Origin: Bacillus sp. SB49
GTDB taxonomy: Bacteria; Bacillota; Bacilli; Bacillales; Halobacillaceae
Direction: 5' to 3'
Assembly (NCBI RefSeq): GCF_000469135.2
Contig: NZ_CP048117.1
Location: 2,207,501-2,271,500, forward strand
DNA length: 64,000 nucleotides
The position numbers and the translations under genes were made by a program. Numbering within the stretch: position 1 is the stretch's first letter; every line of letters starts with the position of its first letter. This document shows, one piece after another, positions 17,576-27,006 of this stretch. The notes under the pieces were generated by a model. The model saw only the letters and a list, made by a program, of their open reading frames with translations. It ran no database searches and had not been told where the DNA came from.

Positions 17576-17734
17576 TTTCATTCTCCTTTAAGTAATATCC
17601 GTTTGCATAATAACATTTTAGCGGAATAAAAGCTATCAGAACAGGAATGTTCGATGATGACAGAACATTTCGATTTTTCCTCTGCAAAAAAAGAAAAATC
17701 AGAAAAGGAGGACCCCTTTCTGATTTTTAACTCA

Positions 17735-18136
17735 TTAAATTTCTTCCATATCTGTATCTTCTTCTTTTGTCTCCATCTGGACGCCTACAATATGAACATT
17801 GATTTCGCTGATATCCAATGCCGTCATATTCTTCAACGCCTGACGGGTGTTATCCTGAATCTTTTGAGCGGTATCAGGTATAGATATTCCATAGTCCATG
17901 ACGACATAGGTGTCGATTAAGATACCTTCTTCCGTCAATTCGACTTTCACACCTTTTCCGTGATTCTTCTTGCCGAGGCGCTCTGCTACTCCGGAGGCAA
18001 AGTTCCCGCGCATAGAAGCGACACCAGCGACTTCTGAAACAGCAATTCCGGCAATGACTTCGATCACTTCCGGTGCAATCTCGACGTTACCGAGAGTCGA
18101 GCCGTCTGTGACATTTAACAATTGCTTTTCACTCAC
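17735..18136 (-). CDS. yqhY: Asp23/Gls24 family protein YqhY
   Basis: YqhY is a small envelope-stress-family protein encoded beside accC in many Firmicutes and linked to control of acetyl-CoA carboxylase activity. The 133-residue protein has the Asp23 core from GNVEIAPEVIEVIAGIA through the alternating strand KVELTEEGILIDTYVVMDYG to the INVHIVGV strand, and ends in an acidic tail. The GTG at 18136 has correct spacing from GGGGAG; the GTG at 18145 overlaps that site. It starts 14 bp after accC ends, so it belongs to the acc transcript. Confidence 0.9.
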   Translation of the reverse strand: MSEKQLLNVTDGSTLGNVEIAPEVIEVIAGIAVSEVAGVASMRGNFASGVAERLGKKNHGKGVKVELTEEGILIDTYVVMDYGISIPDTAQKIQDNTRQALKNMTALDISEINVHIVGVQMETKEEDTDMEEI

Positions 18137-18150
18137 TACGATCACTCCCC

Positions 18151-19509
18151 TTAAGATTCATCCTTCATTATAGTATATTTCTCCAGGAACTTTGTATTAA
18201 AGTCTCCGCCTACAAAAACTTCGTGTTCCATTAAGCGCTGATGGAAAGGAATAGTTGTATGAACGCCTTCAATGACGAACTCATCGAGGGCACGCTTCAT
18301 GCGACGAACCGCTTCATCACGATCTTTTCCGTATGCGATCAGCTTAGCGACCATGGAATCATAATAAGGAGGAATGCTGTAACCCGGGTAGGCAGCTGAA
18401 TCGACACGCACACCAAGACCGCCTGGCGGAAGGTACATCTCGATCTTCCCTGCAGAAGGCATAAAATTCTTCGCTGGGTTTTCGGCATTAATACGGCATT
18501 CAATTGCCCATCCGTCAAAAGTAATATCTTCTTGTTTAAAGCTTAGTTTCTCATTATTAGCAATCAAGAGCATTTCTTTAATCAAGTCGACGCCCGTCAC
18601 CATTTCTGTAACCGGGTGTTCTACTTGAATCCTTGTGTTCATTTCCATGAAATAGAAAGAGTCCGCTGCCTGATCAAAGATAAATTCTACCGTGCCCGCT
18701 CCAGAGTAGTCGACAGCCAATGCGGCTTTAACAGCTGCATCTCCCATCTTCGCACGCATTTCTTCAGAGATTGCCGGAGAAGGCGTTTCTTCTACAAGCT
18801 TCTGAAGACGGCGCTGGATGGAACAATCACGCTCCCCTAAATGGACGGCGTTTCCATGATTGTCCGCCAACACCTGGATTTCCACGTGACGGAAATCTTC
18901 AATGAATTTCTCAATATACACACCAGGATTACCGAAAGCCGTTTCCGCTTCCTGCTGCGTCATACGGATTCCTGTTTTCAGTTCTTCTTCATCACGGGCT
19001 ACGCGGATACCTTTACCACCGCCGCCGGCAGTCGCTTTGATGATAACCGGATACCCGATTTCTTCTGCGACCTTCAGACCGGCTTCCACATTTTCAATGA
19101 TTCCTGCAGATCCGGGAACAACCGGTACACCTGCTTCTTTCATTGTTTCTCTCGCTACATCTTTCGTACCCATCTTCTGGATAGCATAGGCGGACGGTCC
19201 GACGAAGGTGATATTGCACTCTTCGCACATTTCCGCGAATTCGGCGTTTTCCGCAAGGAAGCCGTACCCCGGATGAATGGCATCCGTACCTGTCGATGTC
19301 GCGACACTCAAAATATTTGTATAACTCAAGTAGCTGTCTTTACTGAGTTTAGGACCAACACAGTAGGCTTCATCCGCCAACTGCACGTGTAGAGCTTCTT
19401 TATCGGCCTCCGAATAAACGGCAACCGTTTCTATACCCATTTCTTTGCAGGCACGGATGATCCGAACTGCGATTTCTCCTCGGTTTGCAATCAGAACTTT
19501 TTTAATCAA
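18151..19509 (-). CDS. accC: Acetyl-CoA carboxylase biotin carboxylase subunit
   Basis: AccC uses ATP and bicarbonate to carboxylate biotin on AccB in the committed step of fatty acid synthesis. The protein is about 452 residues with the N-terminal [19 protein letters not shown] domain, an ATP-grasp domain with glycine-rich [12 protein letters not shown], catalytic [14 protein letters not shown], and the [11 protein letters not shown] segment. The TTG at 19509 gives the typical [12 protein letters not shown] start and sits properly from the GGGGGA site. An ATG three codons upstream (19518) touches that site and is the alternative. It starts 16 bp after accB ends. Confidence 0.96.
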   Translation of the reverse strand: MIKKVLIANRGEIAVRIIRACKEMGIETVAVYSEADKEALHVQLADEAYCVGPKLSKDSYLSYTNILSVATSTGTDAIHPGYGFLAENAEFAEMCEECNITFVGPSAYAIQKMGTKDVARETMKEAGVPVVPGSAGIIENVEAGLKVAEEIGYPVIIKATAGGGGKGIRVARDEEELKTGIRMTQQEAETAFGNPGVYIEKFIEDFRHVEIQVLADNHGNAVHLGERDCSIQRRLQKLVEETPSPAISEEMRAKMGDAAVKAALAVDYSGAGTVEFIFDQAADSFYFMEMNTRIQVEHPVTEMVTGVDLIKEMLLIANNEKLSFKQEDITFDGWAIECRINAENPAKNFMPSAGKIEMYLPPGGLGVRVDSAAYPGYSIPPYYDSMVAKLIAYGKDRDEAVRRMKRALDEFVIEGVHTTIPFHQRLMEHEVFVGGDFNTKFLEKYTIMKDES

Positions 19510-19525
19510 ACGTCTCATCCCCCGA

Positions 19526-20023
19526 TTACTTAGACTTTACACGGAATAGCGGTTGTCCGTATTCTACGAGTTCACCGTCTTTGACGAGAATTTCGACAAT
19601 CTCTCCAGAGACTTCCGCTTCGATTTCGTTAAATAGTTTCATCGCTTCGACGATACATACGACGGAATCTTCTTTCACTTCATCGCCGACCTTCACATAA
19701 GCTCCCTGATCCGGTGACGGTGATTGATAGAACGTCCCCACCATTGGTGAAGTCACTTCTGCATCATAGTCCGCTTTTGGAGCCGCCGCCTCTTGTTGGG
19801 CAGCCTCAGGTTTGCTTTCCTGCTGTGGTGCAGCCTGAACAGCTTCCGGCTGTGCTTCTGGAACTGCTTGGACCGGCTGTGAAGTTTGAACCGGTGCAGA
19901 AACGACTTGTCCCTGCTGTTTCTTCATTGTTACTTTCGTTCCGTTCGTTTCATACTCGAACTCATCGATATTAGATTGATCAATTAGTTTAATGATTTCA
20001 CGGATTTCTTGTACCTTTAACAT
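19526..20023 (-). CDS. accB: Biotin carboxyl carrier protein of acetyl-CoA carboxylase
   Basis: AccB carries the biotin that shuttles carboxyl groups in acetyl-CoA carboxylase. The 165-residue protein has a short N-terminal domain, an Ala/Pro/Gln-rich linker (about 40-85), and a biotinyl domain whose modified lysine lies in [10 protein letters not shown]. The ATG at 20023 has proper spacing from AAAGGGG; the upstream in-frame GTG at 20032 overlaps that site. It is the first gene of the accB-accC-yqhY unit and begins after the spoIIIA operon terminator. Confidence 0.96.
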   Translation of the reverse strand: MLKVQEIREIIKLIDQSNIDEFEYETNGTKVTMKKQQGQVVSAPVQTSQPVQAVPEAQPEAVQAAPQQESKPEAAQQEAAAPKADYDAEVTSPMVGTFYQSPSPDQGAYVKVGDEVKEDSVVCIVEAMKLFNEIEAEVSGEIVEILVKDGELVEYGQPLFRVKSK

Positions 20024-20132
20024 ATGTGGCACCCCTTTATGTAGTTAACTTTTTATAACTGGTACTAATAACTCCTCTTAACATTCTATTATAAAGTACC
20101 ACATCCCTGCAACTTGCCTTCTGTTATACGTG

Positions 20133-20161
20133 AAAAAACCCGCTCCTAAAGGAACGGGTTT
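20133..20161 (-). terminator. spoIIIA operon terminator
   Basis: AAACCCG (20136-20142) pairs with CGGGTTT (20155-20161), with an inner TCC/GGA extension across one mismatch. On the minus strand the hairpin ends in TTTTTT. It separates spoIIIAH from accB. Confidence 0.85.
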
Positions 20162-20166
20162 CGCTC

Positions 20167-20715
20167 TTATTTACTGGATGGCTGGAATTGAACCTGGACT
20201 TTCTTCTCTCCAAATTCATCGGATACCATCTTATTGATCTGATTGGCTTCTGTCTTGGTTAATTCATCCGCCTGAACCGTCACATGGACGACTTCATCTT
20301 CGGCCCGGACGAGAACATCATCATATTCCGCGCTGGCAAGAATGGTATTTTCAATGATGGATTCCTTAGACTGGTTCGACTTGATGGTTTCCATTTTCTC
20401 CAATGCATCATTCTTCTCCTGAGTGGTGAAATCACTGGAAGCAACAATCTCGGACAGCTGTTCTTGCAGCTGATCGCGTTCGTTCTGCATATCCAGACGA
20501 ATAGCAGAAAACAATTCATCTGTAGACATCTGGGAAATAGAGGCACCGTCACCGCTCGTCTCTACGTCTTCTGCATTCTCCCCTGTCATCTCTGCCCATT
20601 CATCTTCCTGAATAAATGCCATTTCACCATTATCCGGGGAGGTCATGTAGTAGACGCTCAGGACAATCAACAAGCTCAACATCGTTAACAACCATACTGT
20701 TTGTTTTTTCACCAA
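20167..20715 (-). CDS. spoIIIAH: Stage III sporulation protein AH
   Basis: SpoIIIAH sits in the mother-cell engulfing membrane and binds forespore SpoIIQ to form the feeding-tube channel. The 182-residue protein has one N-terminal transmembrane segment (about 8-25), an acidic linker, and a C-terminal ring-building domain of the YscJ/FliF type (about 75-180) rich in alternating helices and strands. The gene follows spoIIIAG by 12 bp and is the last gene of the operon, with a terminator after it. Confidence 0.95.
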   Translation of the reverse strand: MVKKQTVWLLTMLSLLIVLSVYYMTSPDNGEMAFIQEDEWAEMTGENAEDVETSGDGASISQMSTDELFSAIRLDMQNERDQLQEQLSEIVASSDFTTQEKNDALEKMETIKSNQSKESIIENTILASAEYDDVLVRAEDEVVHVTVQADELTKTEANQINKMVSDEFGEKKVQVQFQPSSK

Positions 20716-20727
20716 GGGAATCCCTCC

Positions 20728-21357
20728 TTATTTTTTAGGCAGCACCGAAATACGGTGGGTAGGAACATCCAATACTTTAGAGACCGCCTCCACAACCCAG
20801 GCTTTCACTTTCATTTGATCCACCCCTTCAGCGGTCACAAATACGCCGCTTACTTCCGGTTTGGATGTCTGGGTGAGCAGCGGTACTTCCCGGTCTCCTT
20901 GCCTCACGAGCACTAGCTGCTGTTCACGAGAATAATCCTCAATTTCCCTTTCGCCTCCGTTCTTATCGTTTTCTTTCGTCGTCTGCTTCCCGATGATCAA
21001 GTTCTTGTCATACACTTTTTTATGAGTGGAGGATAAATTGATCATAATATCAACATTGCTCACCCCTTGAATATTTTCGAGCAGCGGAAGGAGCTGCTTC
21101 TCATATTCCGTCTCCAGTTGTGTGATGGAATCGGTCATTTCCGCCCCTTCCGCAGCCGCCTGACCGGTACCTGCCTGCTGGGCTGTACTCTGCTCCAGAT
21201 CGCCGGGCGACGGCTGGTCCGAAGACTGAAACCAGTTGCTCGTCAGGATGATCAACACCCCGATAATTCCGAGAGCGATCAAATATTTGGGCTTATGGAG
21301 CTTTCTCCCTTCTTTACTAGACAAAGGTTGCAACAGCTTCTTCCACCATTTATCCAT
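20728..21357 (-). CDS. spoIIIAG: Stage III sporulation protein AG
   Basis: SpoIIIAG forms a large ring in the mother-cell side of the SpoIIIA-SpoIIQ complex. The 209-residue protein has a basic N-terminus (MDKWWKKLLQP), one transmembrane segment (about 27-43), a low-complexity linker, and a ring-building domain with ISVLP near the end. The ATG at 21357 has GGAGG six bases upstream and overlaps the spoIIIAF stop by 8 bp; a longer in-frame start at 21381 lacks a site. Confidence 0.95.
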   Translation of the reverse strand: MDKWWKKLLQPLSSKEGRKLHKPKYLIALGIIGVLIILTSNWFQSSDQPSPGDLEQSTAQQAGTGQAAAEGAEMTDSITQLETEYEKQLLPLLENIQGVSNVDIMINLSSTHKKVYDKNLIIGKQTTKENDKNGGEREIEDYSREQQLVLVRQGDREVPLLTQTSKPEVSGVFVTAEGVDQMKVKAWVVEAVSKVLDVPTHRISVLPKK

Positions 21358-21952
21358 TCTCTTCCTCCCAGCGGATATCAATTTGTTCTTTGTCCAAGTC
21401 TAATTGTTCGGCCACCCATTGTTGAATTTCTTCATCGTTTCCCCGAGCTTCCGTTTGCTTTTCCTCTTTGATTGAAATGTCCACCTCTTCCACCGCTTCT
21501 CTTTCCTTTTCACTGGAAAGAGTTAAGGTCAACTTGTCCAACGTCTCCATGCCGTAGGGCTCCTGATAAAAGCTCATTTCCACATCAGCGAGAGTCATTT
21601 GATAGTTTTCCTCCAACGGTTGTTCCAGCTCGGCAGATAAAGCTTGGGTAACTTGTTCTAATTTATATGCATCTTGTCCCTCGAGTATTTCCTTTTTCTT
21701 CGATTCTATTTCTTCATCAAGCATCTCTCCATCCACTTGTTCGTCAAGCGCTGCATTCGTCTCCCTCATCAACACTTCAGGATCGACGTTCAATAACCGG
21801 AAAAGAGGCCCGAGGAAGATCAGCAGCAGAAGGATGGACATGACGAGCCTGGCATACTTCTTCATGACCCCGGAAGGCAAGAGCGCATCTGCTACAATCG
21901 CCAGAATAAGAAACAGCACAATTCTCGTAATCCATTCTACGAAAGCTTCCAA
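21350..21952 (-). CDS. spoIIIAF: Stage III sporulation protein AF
   Basis: SpoIIIAF is a mother-cell membrane component of the SpoIIIA channel. The 200-residue protein has two N-terminal transmembrane segments (about 8-26 and 33-52) with the conserved ALLPSGVMKKYARLVMSILL context, then a long acidic coiled domain outside the membrane. Its 3' end overlaps spoIIIAG, and it starts 13 bp after spoIIIAE, so translation is probably coupled along the operon. Confidence 0.94.
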   Translation of the reverse strand: MEAFVEWITRIVLFLILAIVADALLPSGVMKKYARLVMSILLLLIFLGPLFRLLNVDPEVLMRETNAALDEQVDGEMLDEEIESKKKEILEGQDAYKLEQVTQALSAELEQPLEENYQMTLADVEMSFYQEPYGMETLDKLTLTLSSEKEREAVEEVDISIKEEKQTEARGNDEEIQQWVAEQLDLDKEQIDIRWEEENG

Positions 21953-21965
21953 ACTTAAAGCCCCC

Positions 21966-23144
21966 TTACCTGATCATCATCGTTATATTACTCGCTGCAA
22001 CCATAATGACAATTACAAGAAAGAACATCATCGAAACCATCAGCAATGCTGCAAATATATAAAAAATGTGCCGGCTTACAACAGCCATCGCCTCAATAAC
22101 GGGACCATCTCCAAGCGGTTGCAGAAGTGCGGCAGCAATTTTGTAAATAATAGCAATGGCGAGTACCTTCAAGGCCGGGAAAATGGCAATTCCAAGCAGA
22201 ATAACCACTCCGGCAATTCCTAACGTATTCTTCAGCACAAGGGATGCGCCTAAGATCGTGTCCGTAGCATCTGTAAACAGACGGCCGATTACCGGGACGA
22301 AATTACCGGTAACGAACCTTGCCGTCTTCATGGTAATTCCGTCCTGCACAGCGGTAACCGTCCCCTGTACAGAAATGACACCTAGAAAGATAGTTAAAAA
22401 CACGCCCATGACAGCAAGCCCCGTTTTCCTAAGCAGTTCTGCAAGCTGATCGACCTTGTAATCATCATTCAACGTACCTACAATAAGCAGGAGGGCAGAG
22501 GATGCAAACAAAGGGATCAACAAATATTTCACAAGCAGTCCGCTTGACTGCACAAGTGCAATAATGATCGGATGAAAGAAAGATATAGACATAAGGTTCG
22601 TGAATGAAGCCATGATCCCAAGTAAAAGTGGCAGAAGACCGATCATGAATCCACTCATCCGCTCAATGGTATCCAGCGTATAAGTAATCACCTGCCGAAA
22701 GCTCTCCAAAGCCAGCGTGATAAGCACCAGATATATGACCATGTAAGCAATTCTGCTGACAACAGAGTTCTCGAAGGCCGACTGAATGGACCGAAGCAGG
22801 GTACTGAATAACGTAAGGAATAACAACGTTGCCAAGAGCTTCCCATTGACCATCAATTCCTGAAAAAAGAACTTCAAAATACCGGAATACCATTTCGACG
22901 CTTCGATTGTGCTCTCTTTGTCAATGAAATCCCTGAAATTCTCCCCGTTGAAAGCCGGGAGATACTCCCCATACTGCCGTTGAACATCCAGCCAGTTCTG
23001 TTCGAGCTCGTCCACCGATAAGTGATCAAGCATATCTGACCCATCATCCGTTTCTACCGAGGATGGAGAGGGGGATGCAGAGGAAACAACAGGGAAGCTC
23101 CCCCAACATAGACAAAGGAAAATCACGGCAATTATCTGTTTCAT
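21966..23144 (-). CDS. spoIIIAE: Stage III sporulation protein AE
   Basis: SpoIIIAE is the main polytopic membrane protein of the SpoIIIA complex. The 392-residue protein has a signal peptide (about 1-23), a Ser-rich acidic stretch, and about seven transmembrane segments between 90 and 390, with the family motif FVPVIGRLFTDATDTILG. The ATG at 23144 follows AGGAGGGG; an upstream ATG at 23162 overlaps the spoIIIAD stop but has no good site. Confidence 0.95.
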   Translation of the reverse strand: MKQIIAVIFLCLCWGSFPVVSSASPSPSSVETDDGSDMLDHLSVDELEQNWLDVQRQYGEYLPAFNGENFRDFIDKESTIEASKWYSGILKFFFQELMVNGKLLATLLFLTLFSTLLRSIQSAFENSVVSRIAYMVIYLVLITLALESFRQVITYTLDTIERMSGFMIGLLPLLLGIMASFTNLMSISFFHPIIIALVQSSGLLVKYLLIPLFASSALLLIVGTLNDDYKVDQLAELLRKTGLAVMGVFLTIFLGVISVQGTVTAVQDGITMKTARFVTGNFVPVIGRLFTDATDTILGASLVLKNTLGIAGVVILLGIAIFPALKVLAIAIIYKIAAALLQPLGDGPVIEAMAVVSRHIFYIFAALLMVSMMFFLVIVIMVAASNITMMIR

Positions 23145-23158
23145 TGCACCCCTCCTCT

Positions 23159-23551
23159 TCATGCCCCTGGAATGAATCCGATAATCGTCTCAATAACGGC
23201 CGTGATGATCGGGATGGCCAGCATTAGAATGAACAACTTTCCAGCCAGTTCTACTTTGGATGCCAGGGCGTTTAATCCTGCGTCGCGAATCAACTGGGCA
23301 CCGAATTCCGCAATATAGGCGATGCCGATTATTTTCAGGATGGTTTTGAAATAAACCGGCTCTACCTGCGCCTGGTTGGCCATATAGGATAACAGAGAGA
23401 ATATGTGCTGTATTTGATCAAGGATCGTCAGAAAAATAATGAGGACCGTAAATAATAACAGCAGGAAAGCAATCGTCGATTTGTGTTCCTGAAGCAGGAT
23501 GATCAAGAGTGCCGCGACCAGTCCTAAAGCAACGACTTGAATAATATCCAT
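23159..23551 (-). CDS. spoIIIAD: Stage III sporulation protein AD
   Basis: SpoIIIAD is a small polytopic protein of the SpoIIIA channel. Its 130 residues hold about four hydrophobic segments, with the family-type KIIGIAYIAEFGAQLIRDAG loop near residue 72. The gene starts 3 bp after spoIIIAC and its stop touches the longer reading frame of spoIIIAE, as expected in this tightly packed operon. Confidence 0.94.
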   Translation of the reverse strand: MDIIQVVALGLVAALLIILLQEHKSTIAFLLLLFTVLIIFLTILDQIQHIFSLLSYMANQAQVEPVYFKTILKIIGIAYIAEFGAQLIRDAGLNALASKVELAGKLFILMLAIPIITAVIETIIGFIPGA

Positions 23552-23554
23552 GAC

Positions 23555-23761
23555 CTACCCTTGATATAGAAATACCGATTTGATTTGCTGAAAAAGATCG
23601 GCCAAACGATGGAGAACGATAAATAATACGATAATGAAACCGGTCAGCGTGACAGCTTGCGCGATTTCCTCTTTCCCCATCTGTTTTAAAATACTGTGAA
23701 TCATTGCTACGATTATCCCGACACCGGCTATTTGAAAAAGGATCGTTGCATCCTGAAGCAC
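23555..23761 (-). CDS. spoIIIAC: Stage III sporulation protein AC
   Basis: SpoIIIAC is a 68-residue membrane protein with two hydrophobic segments (about 8-25 and 32-52), similar to the first half of SpoIIIAD and to small export-apparatus proteins. It carries IAGVGIIVAMIHSILKQMGK, typical of the family. It lies 17 bp after spoIIIAB and 3 bp before spoIIIAD. Confidence 0.94.
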   Translation of the reverse strand: MLQDATILFQIAGVGIIVAMIHSILKQMGKEEIAQAVTLTGFIIVLFIVLHRLADLFQQIKSVFLYQG

Positions 23762-23778
23762 AATGTTTCGTCCTCCTT

Positions 23779-24294
23779 TTACATAATTAAGATTATGACT
23801 AACAGACCACTCAAAACTCCCATCCCTCTTGCCATCTTCTGGTACTGCTCCACCCCTTCCATTGCCTCATGAAGCTCTCTGTCAAGATGATGAAGGGTCA
23901 GCTGAATCTGTTTCTGCTGCTGCTCCAAGTCATGCTGTCCAAGTGTCCTTCCAAACTGATGAAGAATTTCCAGTTCCGTCTTACCAAGTGCATTCTGTGA
24001 CCAGTGCCTTTGAAGATGTCCTGACCACCATGAAGGAAAATCATCGCAGTCATCTATATTCTCCACCATTTCTTGAAAGAACCGAGCGATCGGGTCCGGC
24101 AGCTGTTTCGATAAGTTCTCACATACTTCCCACAAAGACGAATGTCCGAAGACCATTTCTGCTTCTATCATCTGAAGAGCACTCTTCCACTGTCTGATTT
24201 GGCCGGGCCGCTTACGAAAACGAGAGGCGATGTCAAACCCTGTCCACGTGGTGACAGTCAGAATAATGACGGCTCCGATCCACTGCACGATCAT
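23779..24294 (-). CDS. spoIIIAB: Stage III sporulation protein AB
   Basis: SpoIIIAB is a membrane protein thought to be the platform partner of the SpoIIIAA ATPase, and its fold resembles type II secretion GspF domains. With the ATG at 24294 (AAAGGAT upstream) it has exactly 171 residues, the usual family length. It has a transmembrane helix at each end (about 3-20 and 152-170) with a helical domain between them. It overlaps the 3' end of spoIIIAA by 62 bp. Confidence 0.95.
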   Translation of the reverse strand: MIVQWIGAVIILTVTTWTGFDIASRFRKRPGQIRQWKSALQMIEAEMVFGHSSLWEVCENLSKQLPDPIARFFQEMVENIDDCDDFPSWWSGHLQRHWSQNALGKTELEILHQFGRTLGQHDLEQQQKQIQLTLHHLDRELHEAMEGVEQYQKMARGMGVLSGLLVIILIM

Positions 24295-25210
24295 CCCATC
24301 CTTTCCATCCCGCCAGCTTTTTGCCGGATTCATCCAGAATAACTACGCCTCCATTTCTTTCCGGAGACATTCGTTCCAACACAACATACCGTTCAAAGAC
24401 TTGTTCCTCGACCAAGCTTCGTGCCGAAGGGCGTTTCCTCACGCCATCCAACGTCCGGCCATGTATACTGCAAATGACTTGTACACCGGTGTAAGAAGCT
24501 TCCCTGACGGCATCCGCATCCTCCAGACCGCCGATTTCATCGACGATGAGGACGTCGGGCGACATGGAACGGATCATCATCATCATACCGGCTGCTTTCG
24601 GACAGCCGTCCATGACGTCCGTTCTGACTCCTACCTCCAACTGGGGGACGCCTCTTAAACTTGCAGCAATTTCAGAACGCTCGTCCACGACTGCCACCTT
24701 GCACCCCCGGTATCCCGTATGATCCGAACCAATCCATTTGCTTAAGGCCCGGAGCAGGGTCGTTTTTCCTGAATGGGGAGGGCCTATAATCATCGTGCTT
24801 TTCCACCTTCCATCTGCATATAAAAACGGGAGGAGAGAAGAGACCTGTCCAGCCACTTCTCTAGCGACTCGGATGTTCATGAAAGTGATATGCTTTAATG
24901 TATCGATCCGGTGTCCGGAAGTGTTCACCTTCCCTGCCAGACCGACTCTATGTCCACCTTCAATCGTCAAGAACCCTTCTTTCAGTTCATCTTGGAGCCG
25001 ATAGAGAGAAAATTGGCTGATCTGGTTGAGCACAAAGGCAAGGTGTTCCGCTGTAACGATAATTCCTTTCACACTGGTATGGCTTGCTCCATCTAACACT
25101 TCTAATGGATGATTGACCCTCAAGCGAATTTCCTGCACCTTCCCCCAGGAAACATCATTCATCAGAAATCGTTGGAAAGAAGGAGGAAACAATCGGACAA
25201 TCTCTTTCAT
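24233..25210 (-). CDS. spoIIIAA: Stage III sporulation protein AA (ATPase)
   Basis: SpoIIIAA is the cytoplasmic ATPase of the SpoIIIA secretion-like channel and belongs to the AAA / type II-IV secretion ATPase group. The 325-residue protein has Walker A GPPHSGKTTLLR near residue 140 and Walker B DVLIVDEIGG near 220. B. subtilis SpoIIIAA is about 307 residues, so this copy has a slightly longer C-terminus that overlaps spoIIIAB. It is the first gene of the operon and is preceded by a GGAGGGAGAGG site and a sigma-E-type promoter. Confidence 0.96.
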   Translation of the reverse strand: MKEIVRLFPPSFQRFLMNDVSWGKVQEIRLRVNHPLEVLDGASHTSVKGIIVTAEHLAFVLNQISQFSLYRLQDELKEGFLTIEGGHRVGLAGKVNTSGHRIDTLKHITFMNIRVAREVAGQVSSLLPFLYADGRWKSTMIIGPPHSGKTTLLRALSKWIGSDHTGYRGCKVAVVDERSEIAASLRGVPQLEVGVRTDVMDGCPKAAGMMMMIRSMSPDVLIVDEIGGLEDADAVREASYTGVQVICSIHGRTLDGVRKRPSARSLVEEQVFERYVVLERMSPERNGGVVILDESGKKLAGWKGWDDRAVDRSRHYSDCHHVDRV

Positions 25211-25240
25211 TCCTCTCCCTCCTTTAATTGGTTTACTTCA

Positions 25241-25269
25241 TATGTATGCCTATACTTCCGGGTTATGAC
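25241..25269 (-). promoter_or_regulatory. Sigma-E-type promoter of the spoIIIA operon
   Basis: On the minus strand GTCATAA (25269-25263), 14 bases and CATACATA (25248-25241) match the sigma-E pattern (ATA-type -35, CATACAnT-type -10). The -10 ends about 30 bp before the spoIIIAA start. Known spoIIIA operons are transcribed by sigma-E in the mother cell. Confidence 0.75.
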
Positions 25270-25324
25270 AGGTGAGAGAAGAAAAAATAGAGGTTTAATA
25301 GAGGATTCTGATAGAGCTTACGGA

Positions 25325-25355
25325 ACAAAAAAAGCCCTTCCCGCATGGGAAGGGC
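25325..25355 (-). terminator. efp terminator
   Basis: GCCCTTCCC (25334-25342) pairs with GGGAAGGGC (25347-25355) around a 4-base loop, followed on the minus strand by seven T's. Confidence 0.9.
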
Positions 25356-25366
25356 TGCAGCATGCA

Positions 25367-25924
25367 TTAAGCACGCGAAACGTATTTACCTTCAGTTGTG
25401 CTGATAAGCAGTACATCTCCTTCATTGATGAAGAAAGGTACTTGTACGGACAATCCGGTTTCCAGCGTAGCCGGCTTCGTACCGCCGCTTGCTGTGTCCC
25501 CTTTGATACCAGGTTCCGTTTCAGTTACCGTCAGTTCAACGTTCTTCGGAAGCTCTACTCCGATCACTTCACTCTGGTAGGACTGAATTTGGACTTCCAT
25601 GTTCTCTTTCAAATAGTTTAGCTCTGTTTCAATCGTTGCACCAGGAATCTCTACTTGCTCATATGTTTCCATATCCATAAACGCATGCATGTTCCCATTT
25701 GCATAGAGATACTGCATTTTTCGGTTTTCAATATGAGCACGCTCTACTTTTTCTCCACCACGGAACGTTTTCTCCGTAATGTTGCCGTTACGAAGGTTAC
25801 GGAGTTTTGAGCGGACGAATGCGGCACCTTTTCCAGGCTTGACGTGCTGGAACTCCATAACCTGCCAGATATTACCATCCACTTCGATTGTTAATCCTGT
25901 TCGAAAATCGTTTACTGAAATCAT
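25367..25924 (-). CDS. efp: Elongation factor P
   Basis: EF-P enters the ribosomal E site and rescues ribosomes stalled at polyproline. The 185-residue protein has three KOW/OB-like beta domains, with the loop [12 protein letters not shown] containing the lysine (K32) that is modified in many bacteria. Its C-terminus [17 protein letters not shown] is typical. The ATG at 25924 follows AAAGGAGGA. It is the end of the aroQ-yqhT-efp unit and has its own terminator. Confidence 0.98.
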   Translation of the reverse strand: MISVNDFRTGLTIEVDGNIWQVMEFQHVKPGKGAAFVRSKLRNLRNGNITEKTFRGGEKVERAHIENRKMQYLYANGNMHAFMDMETYEQVEIPGATIETELNYLKENMEVQIQSYQSEVIGVELPKNVELTVTETEPGIKGDTASGGTKPATLETGLSVQVPFFINEGDVLLISTTEGKYVSRA

Positions 25925-25942
25925 GATGATTCCTCCTTTAAA

Positions 25943-27004
25943 TTACAACGTGATCAATTCTTTGGTTGTGGTGTTCAGGCGTTCATTACCGGTCGCAGTG
26001 ACGATCAGATCATCTTCAATCCGACATCCACCTACCTCAGGAATATAAATACCAGGTTCCACCGTAACGACCATGCCCTCTTCGAGAATCTGATCCGAAC
26101 GGAAGGAAAGCCCCGGCCCTTCATGGACATCAAGACCTATTCCATGACCTGTCGAGTGTCCGAAGTAATCGCCGTATCCTTTTTCCTTAATATAATCACG
26201 ACACAATGCGTCTGCCTGTCTACCGGTTATGCCTGCTTTTATTCCTTTCATACCTCTAAGCTGTGCCTCTAAAACTGTATCATAAATGTCTCTTAGCTTA
26301 TCGCTGATTTCACCGACAGCGACTGTCCGTGTCATATCTGAGCTGTAACCTTTGTACACAGCCCCGAAATCAAGAGTGACCAGCTCCCCGGATTGAATCG
26401 TCTTCTCAGAAGCCGCTCCGTGCGGTAATGCGGAACGGTAGCCGGATGCGACAATGATATCGAAGCTTGAGGAGGCTGCTCCCTGTTTACGCATGAAGAA
26501 CTCGAGTTCATTTGATACATCTATTTCTTTGACACCAGGCTTTATGTAATTGAGGATATGTTCAAAGGCATCATCCGCAATCTTGACGGCATCCTTTAAT
26601 ATACTAATCTCCTCATCCGTCTTTATCAAGCGTAATTTTTCAATCAATCCGGAAGTCGGAACTAGTTCCGCGCTTAATGCTTGTTTATACTGCTCATATT
26701 GACTATATGTAACATAATCTTTTTCAAAGGCGATTTTATGAAGGTTTAACTGCTGGGATAGTTCCGCAACCGCCTCGTGGAGCGGTTTCTTATGTTCAAC
26801 GATACGAAAATCAGGCGCTTCGTTCCCTGCCTGTTCCGTATATCGGAAGTCCGTGACAAGAACGGACTCTTGTGCTGTAATCAGTAGCGCTCCTGACGAC
26901 CCCGTAAACCCAGACAAGTATCGTCTGTTCATTTCACTCATGACAAGAATCCCGTCTAATTCCCGGGAGGCAACAGCCTTCCTTAGACTTGACAACTTAC
27001 TCAT
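25943..27004 (-). CDS. yqhT: M24 family Xaa-Pro dipeptidase YqhT
   Basis: This predicted metallopeptidase cleaves dipeptides or short peptides with proline in the second position. The 353-residue protein has a creatinase N-terminal domain (about 1-130) and a pita-bread catalytic domain. Metal-site motifs are visible as TLDFGAVYKGYSSDMTRT, the STGHGIGLDVHEGP histidines, and VTVEPGIYIPEVGGCRIEDD. It lies 2 bp after aroQ and 18 bp before efp. Pairing with EF-P, which handles proline-rich translation, is conserved in Bacillus. Confidence 0.93.
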   Translation of the reverse strand: MSKLSSLRKAVASRELDGILVMSEMNRRYLSGFTGSSGALLITAQESVLVTDFRYTEQAGNEAPDFRIVEHKKPLHEAVAELSQQLNLHKIAFEKDYVTYSQYEQYKQALSAELVPTSGLIEKLRLIKTDEEISILKDAVKIADDAFEHILNYIKPGVKEIDVSNELEFFMRKQGAASSSFDIIVASGYRSALPHGAASEKTIQSGELVTLDFGAVYKGYSSDMTRTVAVGEISDKLRDIYDTVLEAQLRGMKGIKAGITGRQADALCRDYIKEKGYGDYFGHSTGHGIGLDVHEGPGLSFRSDQILEEGMVVTVEPGIYIPEVGGCRIEDDLIVTATGNERLNTTTKELITL

Positions 27005-27006
27005 AA

